This document shows, one piece after another, positions 14,230 to 27,838 of a stretch of 64,000 nt of DNA. Source of the DNA: Endocalyx cinctus (lineage: Eukaryota; Ascomycota; Sordariomycetes; Amphisphaeriales; Apiosporaceae); NCBI GenBank assembly GCA_001600455.1, contig BCKC01000005.1, positions 434,001 to 498,000 of the forward strand. Reading direction: 5' to 3'. The first letter of the stretch is position 1, and each line of letters opens with the position of its first letter. The notes beneath the pieces are model-generated. The model was given only the letters and a program-made list of their open reading frames with translations, ran no database searches and had not been told where the DNA came from. The position numbers and the translations under genes are program-made.

Positions 14230-17200
14230 ATGGATGACCTCTATGATGAGTACGTTATTCTATCTAATCGTAAATCAATGATCTTTTCCCGTTATAATAT
14301 AGTAACTAACTAACTCTCTTGAATAAAATAGATTCGGCAATTTTATTGGTGAGGATGCCGAAGCATCTGAGGAAGAGTCCGAACATGGCGTCGATGCGGG
14401 AGCTTACCTCGATGACGAATATCCCGAGGAAGCCCCCGAAGGTACAGGTCAAGAATTGATGGAACTCGACGACGAAGGTCCATCCAATGCCGTCATATTA
14501 CACGAGGACAAACAATATTATCCTACCGCGCAACAAGTATACGGAGCCGATGTCGAAACTATGGTACAGGAGGAAGATGCGCAGCCACTCACACAACCTA
14601 TAATTGCCCCCGTCGATGTCAAAAAGTTCTCCGTCGAAGAAGCCGACCTCCCAAATGTCTATTTCGATCGCAATTTCATGACCGATCTCATGAACTTTCC
14701 CGATCAGATACGCAACGTCGCCCTCGCCGGTCATCTACACCACGGAAAGACCGCGTTTATGGACATGCTGGTTCTAGAGACACACGATATAACCGACAGA
14801 TTAGAAAAAATATCCGGCAAGAAGAGGGAAGAGCAGTTGAGATATACCGATACCAGCATACTGGAAAGGGAAAGAGGTCTATCCGTCAAATCTGCGCCTA
14901 TGAGCTTGGTACTCCAGAGCACCAAAGGGAAATCCCATCTTTTCAACATTATTGACACTCCGGGACACGTAAACTTCGTGGATGAGGTTGCCGCCGCCCT
15001 AAGATTAGCCGATGGTGTTGCTTTGGTTGTCGACGTGATCGAGGGTGTGCAGGTCAACACAGAGCAGATCATCAAGCATGCCGTACTTGAGGATATACCC
15101 ATGACCTTAATAATAAATAAGATGGATCGCTTGATATTGGAGCTTAGACTTCCCCCGAGCGATGCTTACTTCAAGCTGAAACACGTCGTCGAGGAGGTTA
15201 ACACCGTCATCGAGAACACCAGACCTGGATTGGGGGAGAAGAAGAGGCTGAGTCCGGAAAAGGGCAATGTTCTTTTCGCCTGCAGTGATATGGGCTGGTG
15301 CTTCACCTTACAATCCTTTGCTAAGATGTATGCCGACAGCTTTCCTGGCGTCAACACGGAGGAGTTTGCTCGACGATTATGGGGAGATGTTTACTTCAAC
15401 CCGAAGAAGAGGACTTTCAGCAGGAAACCTCTACCCGGCGAGCTAGGCGCAAAACGATCATTCGTACATTTTGTTATGGAACCCATTTACAAACTATTCT
15501 CTCAAACCATCAGCCAGAACCCGGACGAGCTCAAGTCGGTATTAGGTAACTTAGGCATACACCTGAAGCCGTCTCAATACAGGGCCGATGCCAAAGTACT
15601 ACTAAAGCTAGTATGCGAGCAGTTTTTCGGACCCTCGAATGGCTTTGTCGACATGATCGTCAATCACATACCGTCTCCACTAGAAGCTGCACAGCACAAG
15701 TTGGAGCAATACTACGCTGGACCCCTGGACACGAAAGTTGCCGAATCTATGAAGAACTGCGATCAGGACGGGCCTCTGGTCATGCATGTCACAAAATTAT
15801 TCAACTCGGTAGACGCGAAGAGCTTCTACTCTCTTGGTCGAGTGATGAGCGGGATTGCTAGGCCCGGAATGCAAGTACGCGTTTTGGGTGAAGGCTATTC
15901 GATAGACGACGAAGAAGATATGGCAATGGCGACTATCGAAAACGTGTACATTGCTGAAACGAGGTACAACGTCCCCACAGACGGCATACCTGCCGGTAAC
16001 TGGGCTCTCTTAAGTGGCGTTGATAATTCTATTGTGAAGTCCGCTACCATTATTCCCCCGAAGCTAGAGGACGATGAGGAGGCGTACATTTTCAAACCGA
16101 TCACACATTTCACACAATCCGTCTTCAAAGTTGCCGTAGAGCCGATCAACCCTTCAGAACTCCCTAAGATGCTTGATGGGTTGAGGAAAATCAACAAGAG
16201 CTACCCTCTGATTACAACTAAAGTGGAAGAATCCGGAGAACATATCATTCTAGGCACGGGAGAGCTGTATATGGACTGCGTCCTTCACGACCTTCGACGG
16301 CTATATGCAGATATGGAGATAAAAGTGTCTGATCCTGTAACTCGCTTCTGCGAAACGGTTGACGAAATGTCCGAACACAAATGCTACGCGATAACACCAA
16401 ACAAAAAGAACAAAATTACGATGATTGCAGAACCCCTCGACGATGGGATCGCCGAAGATATCGAGAGCGGCAAGGTCAAGATGCAAGACGGTGCCCGAAA
16501 AGTTGGCAAATTCTTCCAGGACAACTACGGATGGGACTTACTCGCAGCAAGGAGTATTTGGGCATTCGGTCCCGATGATATAGGGCCAAATATTCTACAA
16601 GACGATACAATTTCCACCGAAGTAAGTGAATAAAAAAAAAACAGTTCATTTCCCATTATCATTTCCTCCTAGTGCTCCCGACTTATTCATCACTTAACCA
16701 TCCCGGAGGTGAGCGAAATATCGTCGGAGGTTTCCCTTGAGAGTTTCCACATGGGGCAAAATGTCTCATAATTCTCAGCCTCAATTCTAGAAGTATCACA
16801 TTAAAGAAGTTTTGAATGTCACCTAATGTTTTCGGCAGGTTGATAAGACGCTCCTCAGAAGTGTGCGGGAGACGATTCGCCAAGGATTTAGCTGGGCAAC
16901 CCGTGAAGGGCCTTTGTGTGAAGAACGTGAGTCTACCTTTTTTTTCGGTCTTTTTTTTTAAAATTATTGTTCCCTAGTGCTCCGATGCCTTTACATCGTA
17001 GTTCTAGACTCCTTCCCCAGCTTTGTCGCTTTTCATCTCTCCTCGCGTCGTCACGGTCACATCTACTTAGGACGGTAGTTTGCCGAGAAAACGATATATG
17101 AGCTCGTTCATTATTTCCATTTACCTCGGCGAAATGATTTCTCCATGCAGTACCCCCCCAATATGGTAATTAGCATCGACTATTCCCAATGGACAGGGAC

Positions 17201-18402
17201 CCTGATCACGCACACCCTCCTTGTTTGCTTAAAGCAGCACGCTCACAATCAGGGGTGTTTCCTTTTCCCATTTAACCAAAACTGAAAAATAAAAAAAAAG
17301 GCCCATCTGTTACCCGGTGGGGCGAGGTGGTACTCCTCCCAGCGATCCGCACGCTTACTTCGTAAAGTGTTCATGCGTTCCTGGTTTTCCTCCCAAGCAA
17401 AATTCTTGATTTAATTCAACTTTTTCTCGGCAAATGCCGCGTCAACTCAACAGACCCCCAATTCGCCTCCGAATCGCATTCTGCAACTCAACTCGTATCT
17501 TTCTAGGTCTTAATTGATTCCTAAAAAGGACGACTGATTGCTGGGGTAGTCCCCTGACCTTCCTAACTTCTTTGCACATCGTGACAATGATGATTACGAT
17601 CCCCCATCGCTTTTTTAGCTAGTCGATAAATTGTTTTTTTTTTTTGCCCACAAAACCTTCCCGATTGGGACGATGCATGGCAAGCGGAGCACACGTGGGC
17701 GAAAGCCGAAAAGCCGACGACTATCCTGCATTCCCTATACCTCCTTTTTTTTTTCTCATCTACCTACATACGACCCCGGTCGTCCGTATACACGTGATAT
17801 GATTATATGCTAACTATCGTGGTGTTTGTTTTTGTCACTTAACAGCAATCCGCAATACCAAGTTCCGCGTAGTAGACGTCGAGCTAGCGCAGGAAGCAAT
17901 CTTCAGGGGAGGTGGACAGATCATCCCAACGGCGCGACGGACATGCTACAGCTCGTTCCTGATGGCGTCGCCGCGCCTCATGGAACCGCTCTATGCGTGC
18001 TCGATGACGGGTCCCCAGGACGCGGTGCCTATCCTGTACAACGTGCTGGCGCGGCGAAGAGGCCACGTTCTCGCGGACGGGCCCATCGCGGGTACGCCGC
18101 TGTATAGAGTGCACGGTCTCATCCCCGTCATCGACTCGTTCGGATTCGAGACGGACGTCCGGGCCCAGACCCAGGGCGCGGCCATGATCTCGCTCGTCTT
18201 CGACAAGTGGCAGAAGGTTCCCGGCGATCCCCTCGACAAGGACGTCATCCTCAGGCCCATGCAGGCGGCGGACGCGCAGGCTACGGCGAGGGACTTCGTC
18301 CTCAAGACGAGGAGGCGGAAGGGTCTCAGCGAGGACGTTAGCGTGGCTAAGTTTCTCGAGCCCGAGTTCTATCAAAATCTACCTGATAACGGAGATCTTT
18401 AG
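14230..18402 (+). CDS. SNU114: U5 snRNP GTPase Snu114 (EFTUD2 / Cwf10), EF-2-like splicing factor
   Basis: Snu114 is the EF-2-like GTPase of the U5 snRNP that works with Prp8 and Brr2 in spliceosome activation and disassembly. Four exons (14230-14249, 14332-16621, 16839-16926, 17846-18402) give 984 residues, the family length. The start [15 protein letters not shown] and the acidic N-terminal extension are typical. GTPase motifs are GHLHHGKT (P-loop, residues 140-147), DTPGH (215-219) and NKMD (269-272). EF-2 domains II-V follow, and the last exon carries the conserved block around [19 protein letters not shown]. The plain open frame runs past a GTAAGT donor to a stop at 16633, but family alignment requires the last two exons. 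Introns are 82, 217 and 919 nt, and the last is exceptionally long for this kind of genome. Phases agree at every joint. Confidence 0.95.
16927..17845 (+). other. 919-nt intron 3 of SNU114
   Basis: The donor is GTGAGT directly after the codon for Glu-Glu. A GCTAAC branch site lies near 17809 and the acceptor is AACAG at 17845. The flanking exons join in phase and restore the Snu114 reading (CEE-PIRNTKF). The intron has T-rich tracts and some GC-rich parts, and an 11-mer CCTAGTGCTCC (16973-16983) that also occurs in intron 2 (16668-16678). Its frames are short and I found no convincing snoRNA box pair (an ATGATGA lies near 17587 with no CTGA at usable spacing). Confidence 0.8.
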
Positions 18403-20049
18403 GTACATACACTTATTTTTCTAAAGGTGTATGTCAGAGAGAGAGTGTGTAAGTAAGTTGTTGAAGAACAGGGCGAAAAGGGGGTGGACAGTCCACGTAT
18501 GCATCACTGCTAGTCTTACTATTCCTCATTTGTACGGGTAATAGGGGACCTAAAAGAGGTCTTGAATAATATAATAAAAATGCGATCTCAAGGCAATTTG
18601 CAGGAATGTGTGAATAAGTATCTACGTATCTTCTAGGTGTCTCGGCGTGAAGTGTTTTACATACGCTCGTTTTTTTTTCCCTAGTACAGACAATCAATAG
18701 ACAAAGTAACAAACCAAGAGACGATGAGATCACGTGTAAAGAATGCTCAACACCGATGGATTCCGTAACATCCCCCGTCACTCGTTAACAAGAAATGGCG
18801 GTAACAACGTAAGGTGAGGAGGGGGAAGGTGACAACACAGGGAGAACAGTGGCGAGCTTTCCCGGAAGGATTGATGAGTACCAGAGGGTAGGGGTGTTTT
18901 TTTTTTTTTTTTTTTTTTGAAAAAAACGAGGTTGCATGGATTTCAACTTTGCTTCGTATAGAATATGCCTAGGCTGCGTGGTCAAGCAAGCTATTGCATC
19001 TACATATCTACCTACATATACATACATATATACATACGTAGACAGGTAGATAGGCATGATAATCTACATAAACGCTAAGCACGCATACGTGAGTGATAGA
19101 TACTTGTCTGTGCAGACGGTCGTTACCTACCTACCCACGAGGAGGTTGAGTTATGACGACGACAAACCACCACCACAATAACAAAAGAAAATATTACCAC
19201 GTATAGGAAATCCCCCCCAACACGACCCAGATGGGTAGGTAAAAAAAAAATAAAGATGGGACGTGGGATGTTTCTTTCTATGTGTATGTATGTATCCTTT
19301 ATTTCCTATTCCCTCTTCTATATTACGAGTCATGGAATTTCAGAAGCTTGATGTTACCGAGTTATCTCTTGTCATGTTACATATATCATGTCATTTTCCC
19401 CAAAGATACACGAGATCGACCACAGTAAAAGTTGATTATTATTTAATAATTCTTGGGGTTGGAAAAAAAAAAAAGTGTCATATAAATGAGTGAGTATACA
19501 ACCTATTATGTATATACCTACCAGGTATCTATCTGGTATTGCTCGTGCATTATCTAGCATGATATATACATTGCATTACATTACATATAGAAAAAGGAAA
19601 ATGAGTGGGATGAAAAAAATTATATCGTGTTGTGCGTGTGTTGTTCTCTTCTTTTCTTTTTTTTTTTGATAGCAAAGAGATTTCCTTTCCATCCTCGTGA
19701 TTGGTTCATCCGGGAATCAACGGCCAAATAGCCGGAATCAAATGGCCGCCTTTCGCCGGGTTTTTTCACTGTCACGTCTTTTTTTTTTCTGTCGATCAAC
19801 CAAGTTTACTTTTTGGAAAAAAAAGTACCTTTGTTTTAATATTTGCCCTTCTCGGGAATTGAAAGATAAAAAAATATTTATAATATATACATACATAGTA
19901 GTGTTTGAAACATAATAGTATGGTTTATTAAGGTAAGGGGTGTATGTGGACGAAAGAATTCTTGAGAAGCTTCGTAGAAGGTTTTGTTATTATGCACAAT
20001 AGCTGTAAAAAAATAATTATTCGAACTTTGCGTCTTTACTAGGTACAAT

Positions 20050-20081
20050 CCCCCTCCCCTTCCCCTTCCCCTTCCCTTTCC
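20050..20081. repeat. Imperfect CCCCTT-type pyrimidine repeat
   Basis: Imperfect CCCCTT units form a strand-asymmetric C/T tract. The unit differs from the TTAGGG/CCCTAA telomere unit used by most filamentous ascomycetes, so it is read as a simple repeat and not an internal telomere block. Confidence 0.75.
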
Positions 20082-21363
20082 AGCGTACATATACGCTTGG
20101 TGAAGATAAACTACATGTAGGTAAGTAGACTGCAGATGGATAGATTTTACGGTACGCCAACAGCCCCGGCGTAGCCCTGGTTTTCTTACGTCACAAATCT
20201 CACGCAAGTCACACCGGGTCACACAAAGAGAGTCAAGGTATCATACAAATTTTCTTTGCTTTTCTCTATTTCTTTTTTTCTTATTCTTTTTTCGTCGAGG
20301 ATCCAAATTAGTGTAAGTAAGGGGGTATATGGAAGTAGGCTACGTAAATGGGAGTGAGGGAGGGAGAGGGGTGTGAGGTGTGTAAGGGGGGAAAAAAAGG
20401 GAAACAATTAATGTATCGGCATATACCTCTTCTCTTCCCTCCCCCCCTTAACACGTTTATGAGTAAAAGGAAGAAAAAAAAGAAAATTCTCAATGTTACC
20501 AGAAACACGCACAAAAAAAAAAAAAAACAAGAAATCAAAAGGGGAAAATAGGAGAAATAAAGAAGACGATGATGATCATCATAATCATAAGAACAGATCT
20601 TATTAGGTATATCATTTTACTCATGGTATATATGTCCGAATACAAAGAGCATGAATGAAACGTCCGAGTATACTCTAGTAGATACCTAGTGTAGAAAGCA
20701 ACTTGGTCATGAATGAATGATATAGTAACGCGTTACTCAATAGTGGTCTTGCGGTGGCGATATCAGAGAAAAATTTTCTATAATGTAGGAATACTGTTTC
20801 CGATAGTCCTCCCAATAAGGAATAGTTATTTTTTCCTTTTTTTATTTTTCTCTCTATTCCTTATTGATAATTTTCATCTCAAGTTTCAATATATTAACGT
20901 GTCCTGATATATGAAGGCATGATGATGATGAGTTGTTGTCATTTTTTTTTACACTATGATGGAGTCTAGATCCCCCCCTACTCCCTCCCCCTTTCCCTTA
21001 TTAGGGTATCATACTATTCAGGTACACGCAGGTACCGCATACACGCAATGTCAAAAAAAGAATGTGTTTGCCGCATGAAATTTTCAATGCAAAAATTATA
21101 CAGCTATGACAGATTCCACTCATCCGCATTGACATGTAAATATATATAGAACTGTAGACACGTATGCGGGTAAACGCGTCTGTGGGTTAACTTAAGAATT
21201 GACTGCCCCCCCACCGGGTTATTAGTGTAGTTTATTCAAGGCAGCACAGCCCTACCTACCGTGGACGCTCGCCTGCTCTCGAAGACATCACGTAGTGTAG
21301 TAACGTAAAAGTTTTGATTGGTGGAACCAACGGTGTGTGATTGCCGGCCGGCAGATCTTGACC

Positions 21364-21424
21364 TTCTTTTCTTTTCTTTTTTTTTTTTCTTGGGGGGGGG
21401 GGGTTAAAAAAAGAAAAGAAAAAG
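21364..21424. repeat. Inverted repeat with poly(G) loop
   Basis: A pyrimidine arm of CTTTT units (21364-21391) is followed by 12 consecutive G (21392-21403) and a matching AAAAG purine arm (about 21406-21424). The arms are near-perfect reverse complements and could form a hairpin. The G run sits in the loop. It lies 120 bp past the stop codon of the CIA2 gene. Confidence 0.75.
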
Positions 21425-21544
21425 AGACGTTGGATAATACGAAGATATAATACGCATTGTCCTCAACACGTACTAGTAGATACTAAAAAGAAGGAGATGA
21501 ATGAAGATCATGATATGAGGCAGGTGGGCTTTCTGCGTCTTTCC

Positions 21545-22586
21545 TCATACGCAAGTTTCCAACATCTTGTTCAAGACCCCCCTGAGCGTATCGTTCTCCA
21601 AAGCGGCGGCAACCCTCTCCTTGTCGGCGAGCTGCTTGTTGACCTGATCGTCCTGGCTGTGAGTACCCGCCTTGATGACGACGTCGACCCGATAATTCGG
21701 CGGCAGCGCTTGCTCTAGGCGAACCCTGACGCCCAGGCCAATCACGGTCGCTAAGGAACAGTGGGTGATGGTTGGCGTGATCTCGACGAGGACTCTCATC
21801 AGCGTGTTGCTATCGTAAGAATCCAACGAGGCCGACCCGGAAAAAGAGGGAGACGATGAAGAAGGTGAAGGGGTGATGTGTATATCTGGTAGGTTCACGA
21901 CCGCCAGCTGACCCAACGATAGAGGGTGTTCGGGGTCGGATATGGTTGAGATGAGGTCTGTGAAACGTCAGCTGTCTGATGTTCTTCATGGTTACGGGTG
22001 AGAGGGGGGGCGGGACTCGAATTGGAGCAAAAATCGATGGGCAAAGGCAAAAAATAAATCGTGCCGACTCCGACGGAACAGGAGAACCATGGAAGAGGCA
22101 AATTATAGTATACATAGCGGTTTTGAGTGTATTATTAGATATGTCATTTTCTTCTTTCAATCTTTTGGCGTTGCAAAATATTTTACGTTTATCCTTTTAT
22201 CCCTTAACCCCGATGAAACACTTGTAAAGCGATAGAGGGGTTTAAACGACAAGAGTAACAGAGCAGAACCCGTGGAGTTTTGTAGCATTTAAAGTAAAAT
22301 AATTGAATTAAAAGGTATTCTTACCGTATATTTCTTGCTCGTCGATAGGTTCAACGGTATATTCATCATCAGATGCCGAGTCCGGGTCGGACCAGGGGAC
22401 TTCGATATCGTCAAAAAGCGATTCCAGGTACTCCGGTTTTCGCATAACCTTCTTCACTAAAGCCTCGCCATTATCAAACGCCTTAGCAGATTTCTTGCCC
22501 GCTACTTTCCTCCCTTTCTTCCCCTTGTGTCTCGTAGGAAGTTGTTCGGTGTTGAGGATAGTGGGGTTTGCATTATCTTTCTCCAT
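21545..22586 (-). CDS. CIA2: MIP18-family cytosolic Fe-S assembly protein Cia2
   Basis: Cia2 (FAM96B/MIP18) is part of the CIA targeting complex with Cia1 and Mms19, which delivers 4Fe-4S clusters to DNA-metabolism and other cytosolic/nuclear apoproteins. Exon 1 (22586-22325) carries a basic and acidic N-terminal extension, then PIDEQEIY. Exon 2 (21957-21545) continues DLISTISDPEHPLSLGQLAVVN, the family hallmark, across a phase-1 junction. The total is 224 residues. The reactive-Cys motif THCSLATVIGLGVR is present (C154), and the C-terminus KERVAAALENDTLRGVLNKMLETC is typical. A Ser/Pro-rich insertion (residues about 116-136) lengthens the loop between the two beta strands, as in other filamentous fungi. 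The intron (367 nt) is long, with donor GTAAGA and acceptor ACAG. A 116-codon frame inside the intron has no support. Confidence 0.93.
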
Positions 22587-25500
22587 CTTTGTAAATGTTT
22601 CCCTTTTGTTAATGTTACGTGATCTTTGCGTTTGCGGGGATGAAGAGATTGTTGTAGTTGAAGATTAGATACGTTGAAAATTCAAAGAATAACGCTTGGC
22701 TTTGGTGGCGGTGTTTAATTGAATAATGTGGTGTAAACCTGCAAAAAAAAAAAAAAAAGAGCCTTTTACCGTCTTTCTTACCTATTCAGCGTACCTACCT
22801 AGGTACCTAAGCTGCTAAGGTATGCTAGGTACGGAGTAGTGTATACTGCTACGCAATATGTATAAGGTACATAACGTAGCTACAAGCTAGTGGATAACTT
22901 TATTAAGGCAGAACCTGGTAAATCGAACTAAATCAACATTACCTAACCGTTCCGTCGGGATTTGAATTTATCAAGGGTTATACCTAGGAATATGAGTTAT
23001 AGGTACATCAGTTAGGTTACATGGGCTAATTAATTCGAATTTCATGTATTCTTTAGCGTAGTTAAGGTGTATCACGCTACTGTACTCTGTACTGTACACT
23101 ACTATGTATGCTGCACCAACTACCTAGGTACCCACCTAGGTATATACAGTACTATGTATAGGCAGATAGGTACAAATACGCTATGCTAGATTTAGTCCCT
23201 CCTTGATATACAACCCCCCCACCGTTACACTTACGCTAGAATACCATGCGTGATTGAGATATGCAAAGTCCGCTGTATTTCAGCTGTTATATAATCACTT
23301 ATTAAGCCCTACTGGACAACCTAAGTAGGCACTACTGTGTACTTAAATAAGTACCTAGGTAGGACTGGCTGGCTGGTAGGTTACGCGGGATATTATACTA
23401 CCTGGTATATATTCTTACCTAGTAGATACTAGATGATGGTTAATTTCAGTATCAAAGCGTAAGAAAGTGAGAAAGTGGGAGAGACAGACAGAAAGAGAGA
23501 GTCGGATATGTCAATAGCATGGTTGTGTGCAATACGTACAGCTTAATCCCTATTGCCGAGGCTGTTGTTATTAAGAGACTCTACATAGTACACGTAGAGA
23601 TTCATTTTCCACTTCCACTTCAACTTGATGCAAGTATATCCTTCGTCGTACTGAACCAACGAAGAATGGTTTAATCTACCCCACAAAGTTTTTCAGCTTC
23701 TAGAATAAATGAATGAGTGAGTGACCTTGCATGAAATGCATGAATATCAAGCTATTAAAATCGAAAACGATGGATCTACCATCGTACCATTAATCAAACT
23801 ATCTTTTTACATATACTTATATATAAATAGGAAAGCCAGTCTATAAGATGGACCTCGCGTTTTTAATATAGCAAGATACCGCGTCGCCGGCGCATCATCT
23901 AATCTCATCTCGCAGCCCTTCCTTAATCTTGATCGGATGTACGAGAAAGAGGAAATCTTCTAGATCTCTCCTCTCCAATTTATTCGCTGTTGTTCCCAAA
24001 TTTGGATCTCGACCGAGATAACCGGCCCCGGAGGAAGATACCAGATAGTAGTATAGTGCATTATCTTATTTTCCCCCTTGAACAAATCAGAAAAAGAATA
24101 TCAAAAAAGAATAAAAACAAAATAAATAAATAATAATAACAACCCATCAAATGCCCCCCTCCCTCCCCCGATTCCCGATCCCCGAAGATCTACGTCGTGT
24201 ACCTTAATCAACCTACGTACATCGGCCAGGCTGCCTAAAAAGAGGTATTACCTTCGGTCCTGCCCACTTCATCAGGCAAAAATCATCTGAAGATATATGT
24301 AATTTACAAAATTGGCATCTGTCAAATCTTGATCTTTCCCGGCTCCCGATTAGAAAAGCCATATGCACGTGTCATACAAGCATCCATGGATCCCCTTAAA
24401 AAAGAATAAGGAATATATAAAAAAAGGGGACCCTATCTGCCAGGTACCCGACTCGGGACGCCACCGTGAATCGCTATATATCAAGCAATATACCCTGAGA
24501 TAGAGTACGTAGTGTAGATGACGACAATACGGGATGTAGCTCAACTCGGGCGTATGGTAGTAATAGTTAATGATCGACGACATTGAACAAGATGCCTTGG
24601 TTTTTAACTTGCGTAGCCAGCCGCAATACGAACCGGTAATTTAATGCATTTTCATATAGTGTAATATGCCTATCTTATTCACACATCTTTCAATATCTAT
24701 CCATTAACTTATGGGATGGTTGTAAATGACGAGTACGCGTATTCAGGGAACAAACTGGCAATAAAAGCGAAGAGGCTTTCGGTCCTGCTTGTCAGCGGCA
24801 CGACAGAAAAAAAACAGGTTCCGTTCATGAAAAGATTTGCTTATGTTAGAGGGGGTTACGAATATCCATGTGTATTTTACACTACACCACACTACATCAC
24901 ACTACCCTGACTTACAGACCAACCTTCGACCTGCAGCCGGCTTAATAATACTTGAACCTCATGCAGCTTGTGATTAGCAATCCTCGCTTCTAAGTAAGCT
25001 CTGCATGAAAGGAACGTGATAAGTTAAAGGACAAGCCTAGAGGGATGGAAGGGCGTTTAAACTTCCGATGTGGGGAGTTTTTTGAGAATTCAACGTATGG
25101 CAATTTTACGCGGAGATGCACGCCAAGGAGGTAACTCTGTAGCGTATAATACCCAGTAAAGATTGCAGGTATAATGCAGACGATTCAGAGAGCATTACTG
25201 CATACATAGACAAGCTACAAGGGGTTAATAAGGAGAGAGGAGAAAAGAGATGGTCAAAAAAAAGTGAGAGCTACACGCGTCAGTCATGAAAGTATCGCGC
25301 GGCAACAAGGAGCTTTGAAGTGTGATATAATTTTCTCTCTTTCGAGGCGCTACCATGGAACGGCAATTAGCGAAAAAGGTACCGAGAAAATGCCACCAGT
25401 AACAAGCGATCACACTAAGAAGAAAAAAAGGCCGTCATTCGTGCATTACGTACCTAACCTTGTAAAATTATAGCGCACCCGCAAAACATCTACTAAATTC

Positions 25501-27838
25501 TCCCTGCATACGTAGAATTTGAAAGTGACTTTTACTGTACAATTTTCACATGTATACACGTAGATTTTAATTCGAAAAGCTCTCCGCGAGTCCGGTTACA
25601 AGGTTTCGTCCTGTTAGACCTTTTTTTATTCTCTTTCGTCCTTTCTTGGCTCTGCCGCTTATCCGTCCTAGCCGGTCCGTTATGGGTTCGGAATCGACGT
25701 AGCTGACGCCTAGCTCGTCATAGTTCACCTCACGTAAAGCATATCTTCACCTATCAAGGGAACGTGTACGGTCTTTTTTTCGGGGGGCCATCATAGCGTA
25801 TCGCAACACAAGTCAGCGTTTCGAACATGGCGAGGGCATAGATACAGGACCACTGCGTATGTACTACGTTAGTATGTGATAAAAATAAGCATGAGGTAAA
25901 AAAGCTGTCAATTCCTGTACCTAATACAATTTCAGAAACGATAGGCGTGATACATGCAGCATATGTCATGTTCGGACCGCGTTTTGCTTCCTTCTCATGC
26001 GAAGTGATGCGATGATTCAGATGATAGACATATATTGACAGCGGGAGAAGCCTCCTTGACCAGGGAGACTCGAATTGCGGCGGTAAGTGGGTTCGTAGCG
26101 ACAAGAAGAAGAAAGAGACAGAGATTAACATACGCGTCTGCTTATTTCAGCCCAGCTTCCCTCTTTACATACTATGTAGTATATTTGTCCATCATGAGTA
26201 TACACTTGTAGGTACTGTAAAGTGTATCATCCAGCCGTAGTAATAGACATTTCCAACTTGGGAAGAGGAGTGGTGGTGATACAAACCCAACCCGGCAGAA
26301 ACAGAGGCAAGTATACGTAGCTACATATTGCATATGCTAGGTTAGTACTTTACTTTTAGATAACACCACATCTACACGCTACATGCCTCCATTACATGAT
26401 GCGGGTGGTCACTGGAAAGTGGTTTTGTTAATTAACGAGCTGCCTCATCGGTCTTTGGGGTAACACGGGACTAACCAACCAACCAACTAATCACCCACCT
26501 CTTTTTTTTTTTTATTTCTTCAACGCCAGCTTACCTACTTGAGGGTACTTTATACATCAAGCGGCGCCGTCCGATGAATAAACAATTTACTAGGTATATA
26601 TCTCTACTTACTGCACAGTAGTGTAGCGGTGATAGTTTATGAGGGTGACCCTGTAGAAGCTCTGGGCAAGCGCTAAGACTAGGTTACTAGGCAGATCTAG
26701 ACAATCAATTCACTTCGGTACGTGATCTGGCGTGGTTTTCTGACGATTCGCTTGCCTATCTGGTGCAAGGCTACTAGCTATTACTTACTAACAAAAAAAA
26801 AAACATACCATGAGGAATAAATTAAAAAAGCACACGGTGAAAACCTGCTTTACGTCGATCAATAAGCACGCAAAAGACGATAGGAGAAAGCAGACTATAT
26901 TATGTACGTTGGTCCATCTATGTATGTGTATCAGGTGAACAATCCTTCGCACATTCTAGTGTATAGTGTTATTGGCAAAGGTTGGATTTTTTTTTTTGAC
27001 ACATAAAATGGAATAATAAAACAAGAGACAAGAAGGAAAGAAATAAAAGCAATAAAATAAAACAATTAATTAACCCGATTAAGCGGTCGTGGTAAAAATA
27101 AAATACGCTAGATATTCCAAGGAATCATGATGGAATGTTCTAATGTCATTTAGTGAGACCCAACCCCAATTGATTGGGTCGTCTGGTAAGTTTTGCTGTA
27201 AATATACTGCGTATTCGTACATGCAAAGATGATGAAGAGAATCTTCGGTTAAGTATTTATGCATAGTATACAACATATAATATATAAGTAAAGTACCTTA
27301 ATAACTTCTTGTTATTATATAGAACTACTATGTAGATAGCCCTCGTTAAAGTTGTATGAATTGCCGTAATTGGCTTGCGTATACTGATCAGCCATTACTG
27401 TATACCATGGTAGCGAATATATGTATGTACTGCTCCATCCCTGAACGTGCCGTGCTTCTTGTACTTACAATGTAATGATACTCTCCCAACTACACTACTT
27501 TACATACAGAGTATACATGAACGCTAACCTATGAGAACTGACAGCATTTATTATACTACCATCTGATACACTGCGACATTAGATAGATAGTATGTGTGAT
27601 ACTTCGATGTATGCAAATATGTAAAGTACTTTAACTTGTTTCCTCCTCCCCCTTGCTCTCCACCAACCTCTGACTTATCCCCATCTCGATATTTCTTCTT
27701 CCCCCCCACACGCTGTAACTGCAGGAGATGTGCATAACAAAGACAAATTTCCACAATTGAGAGGATTCGGTTAAGCAAAATTACATATCTGAGGTGCATG
27801 AATAGCATACATATATGCGACACGCACACATACATAGT

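Larger units (their letters stand above)
18403..21544. other. 3.1-kb convergent spacer between SNU114 and CIA2
   Basis: This is noncoding, rich in poly(T)/poly(A) (22 T at 18897-18918), CCCCTT-type repeats near 20050-20081 and a hairpin with a 12-G loop at 21364-21424. All open frames are 60-115 codons, overlap on both strands and show homopolymer-driven composition, so none is called. Confidence 0.6.

Noticed and set aside
17580..17600. Box-C-like ATGATGA inside SNU114 intron 3
   Set aside because: No D box (CTGA) or terminal stem at the required distance.
20050..20081. CCCCTT repeat as an interstitial telomere
   Set aside because: Unit is not CCCTAA and the tract is short and imperfect.
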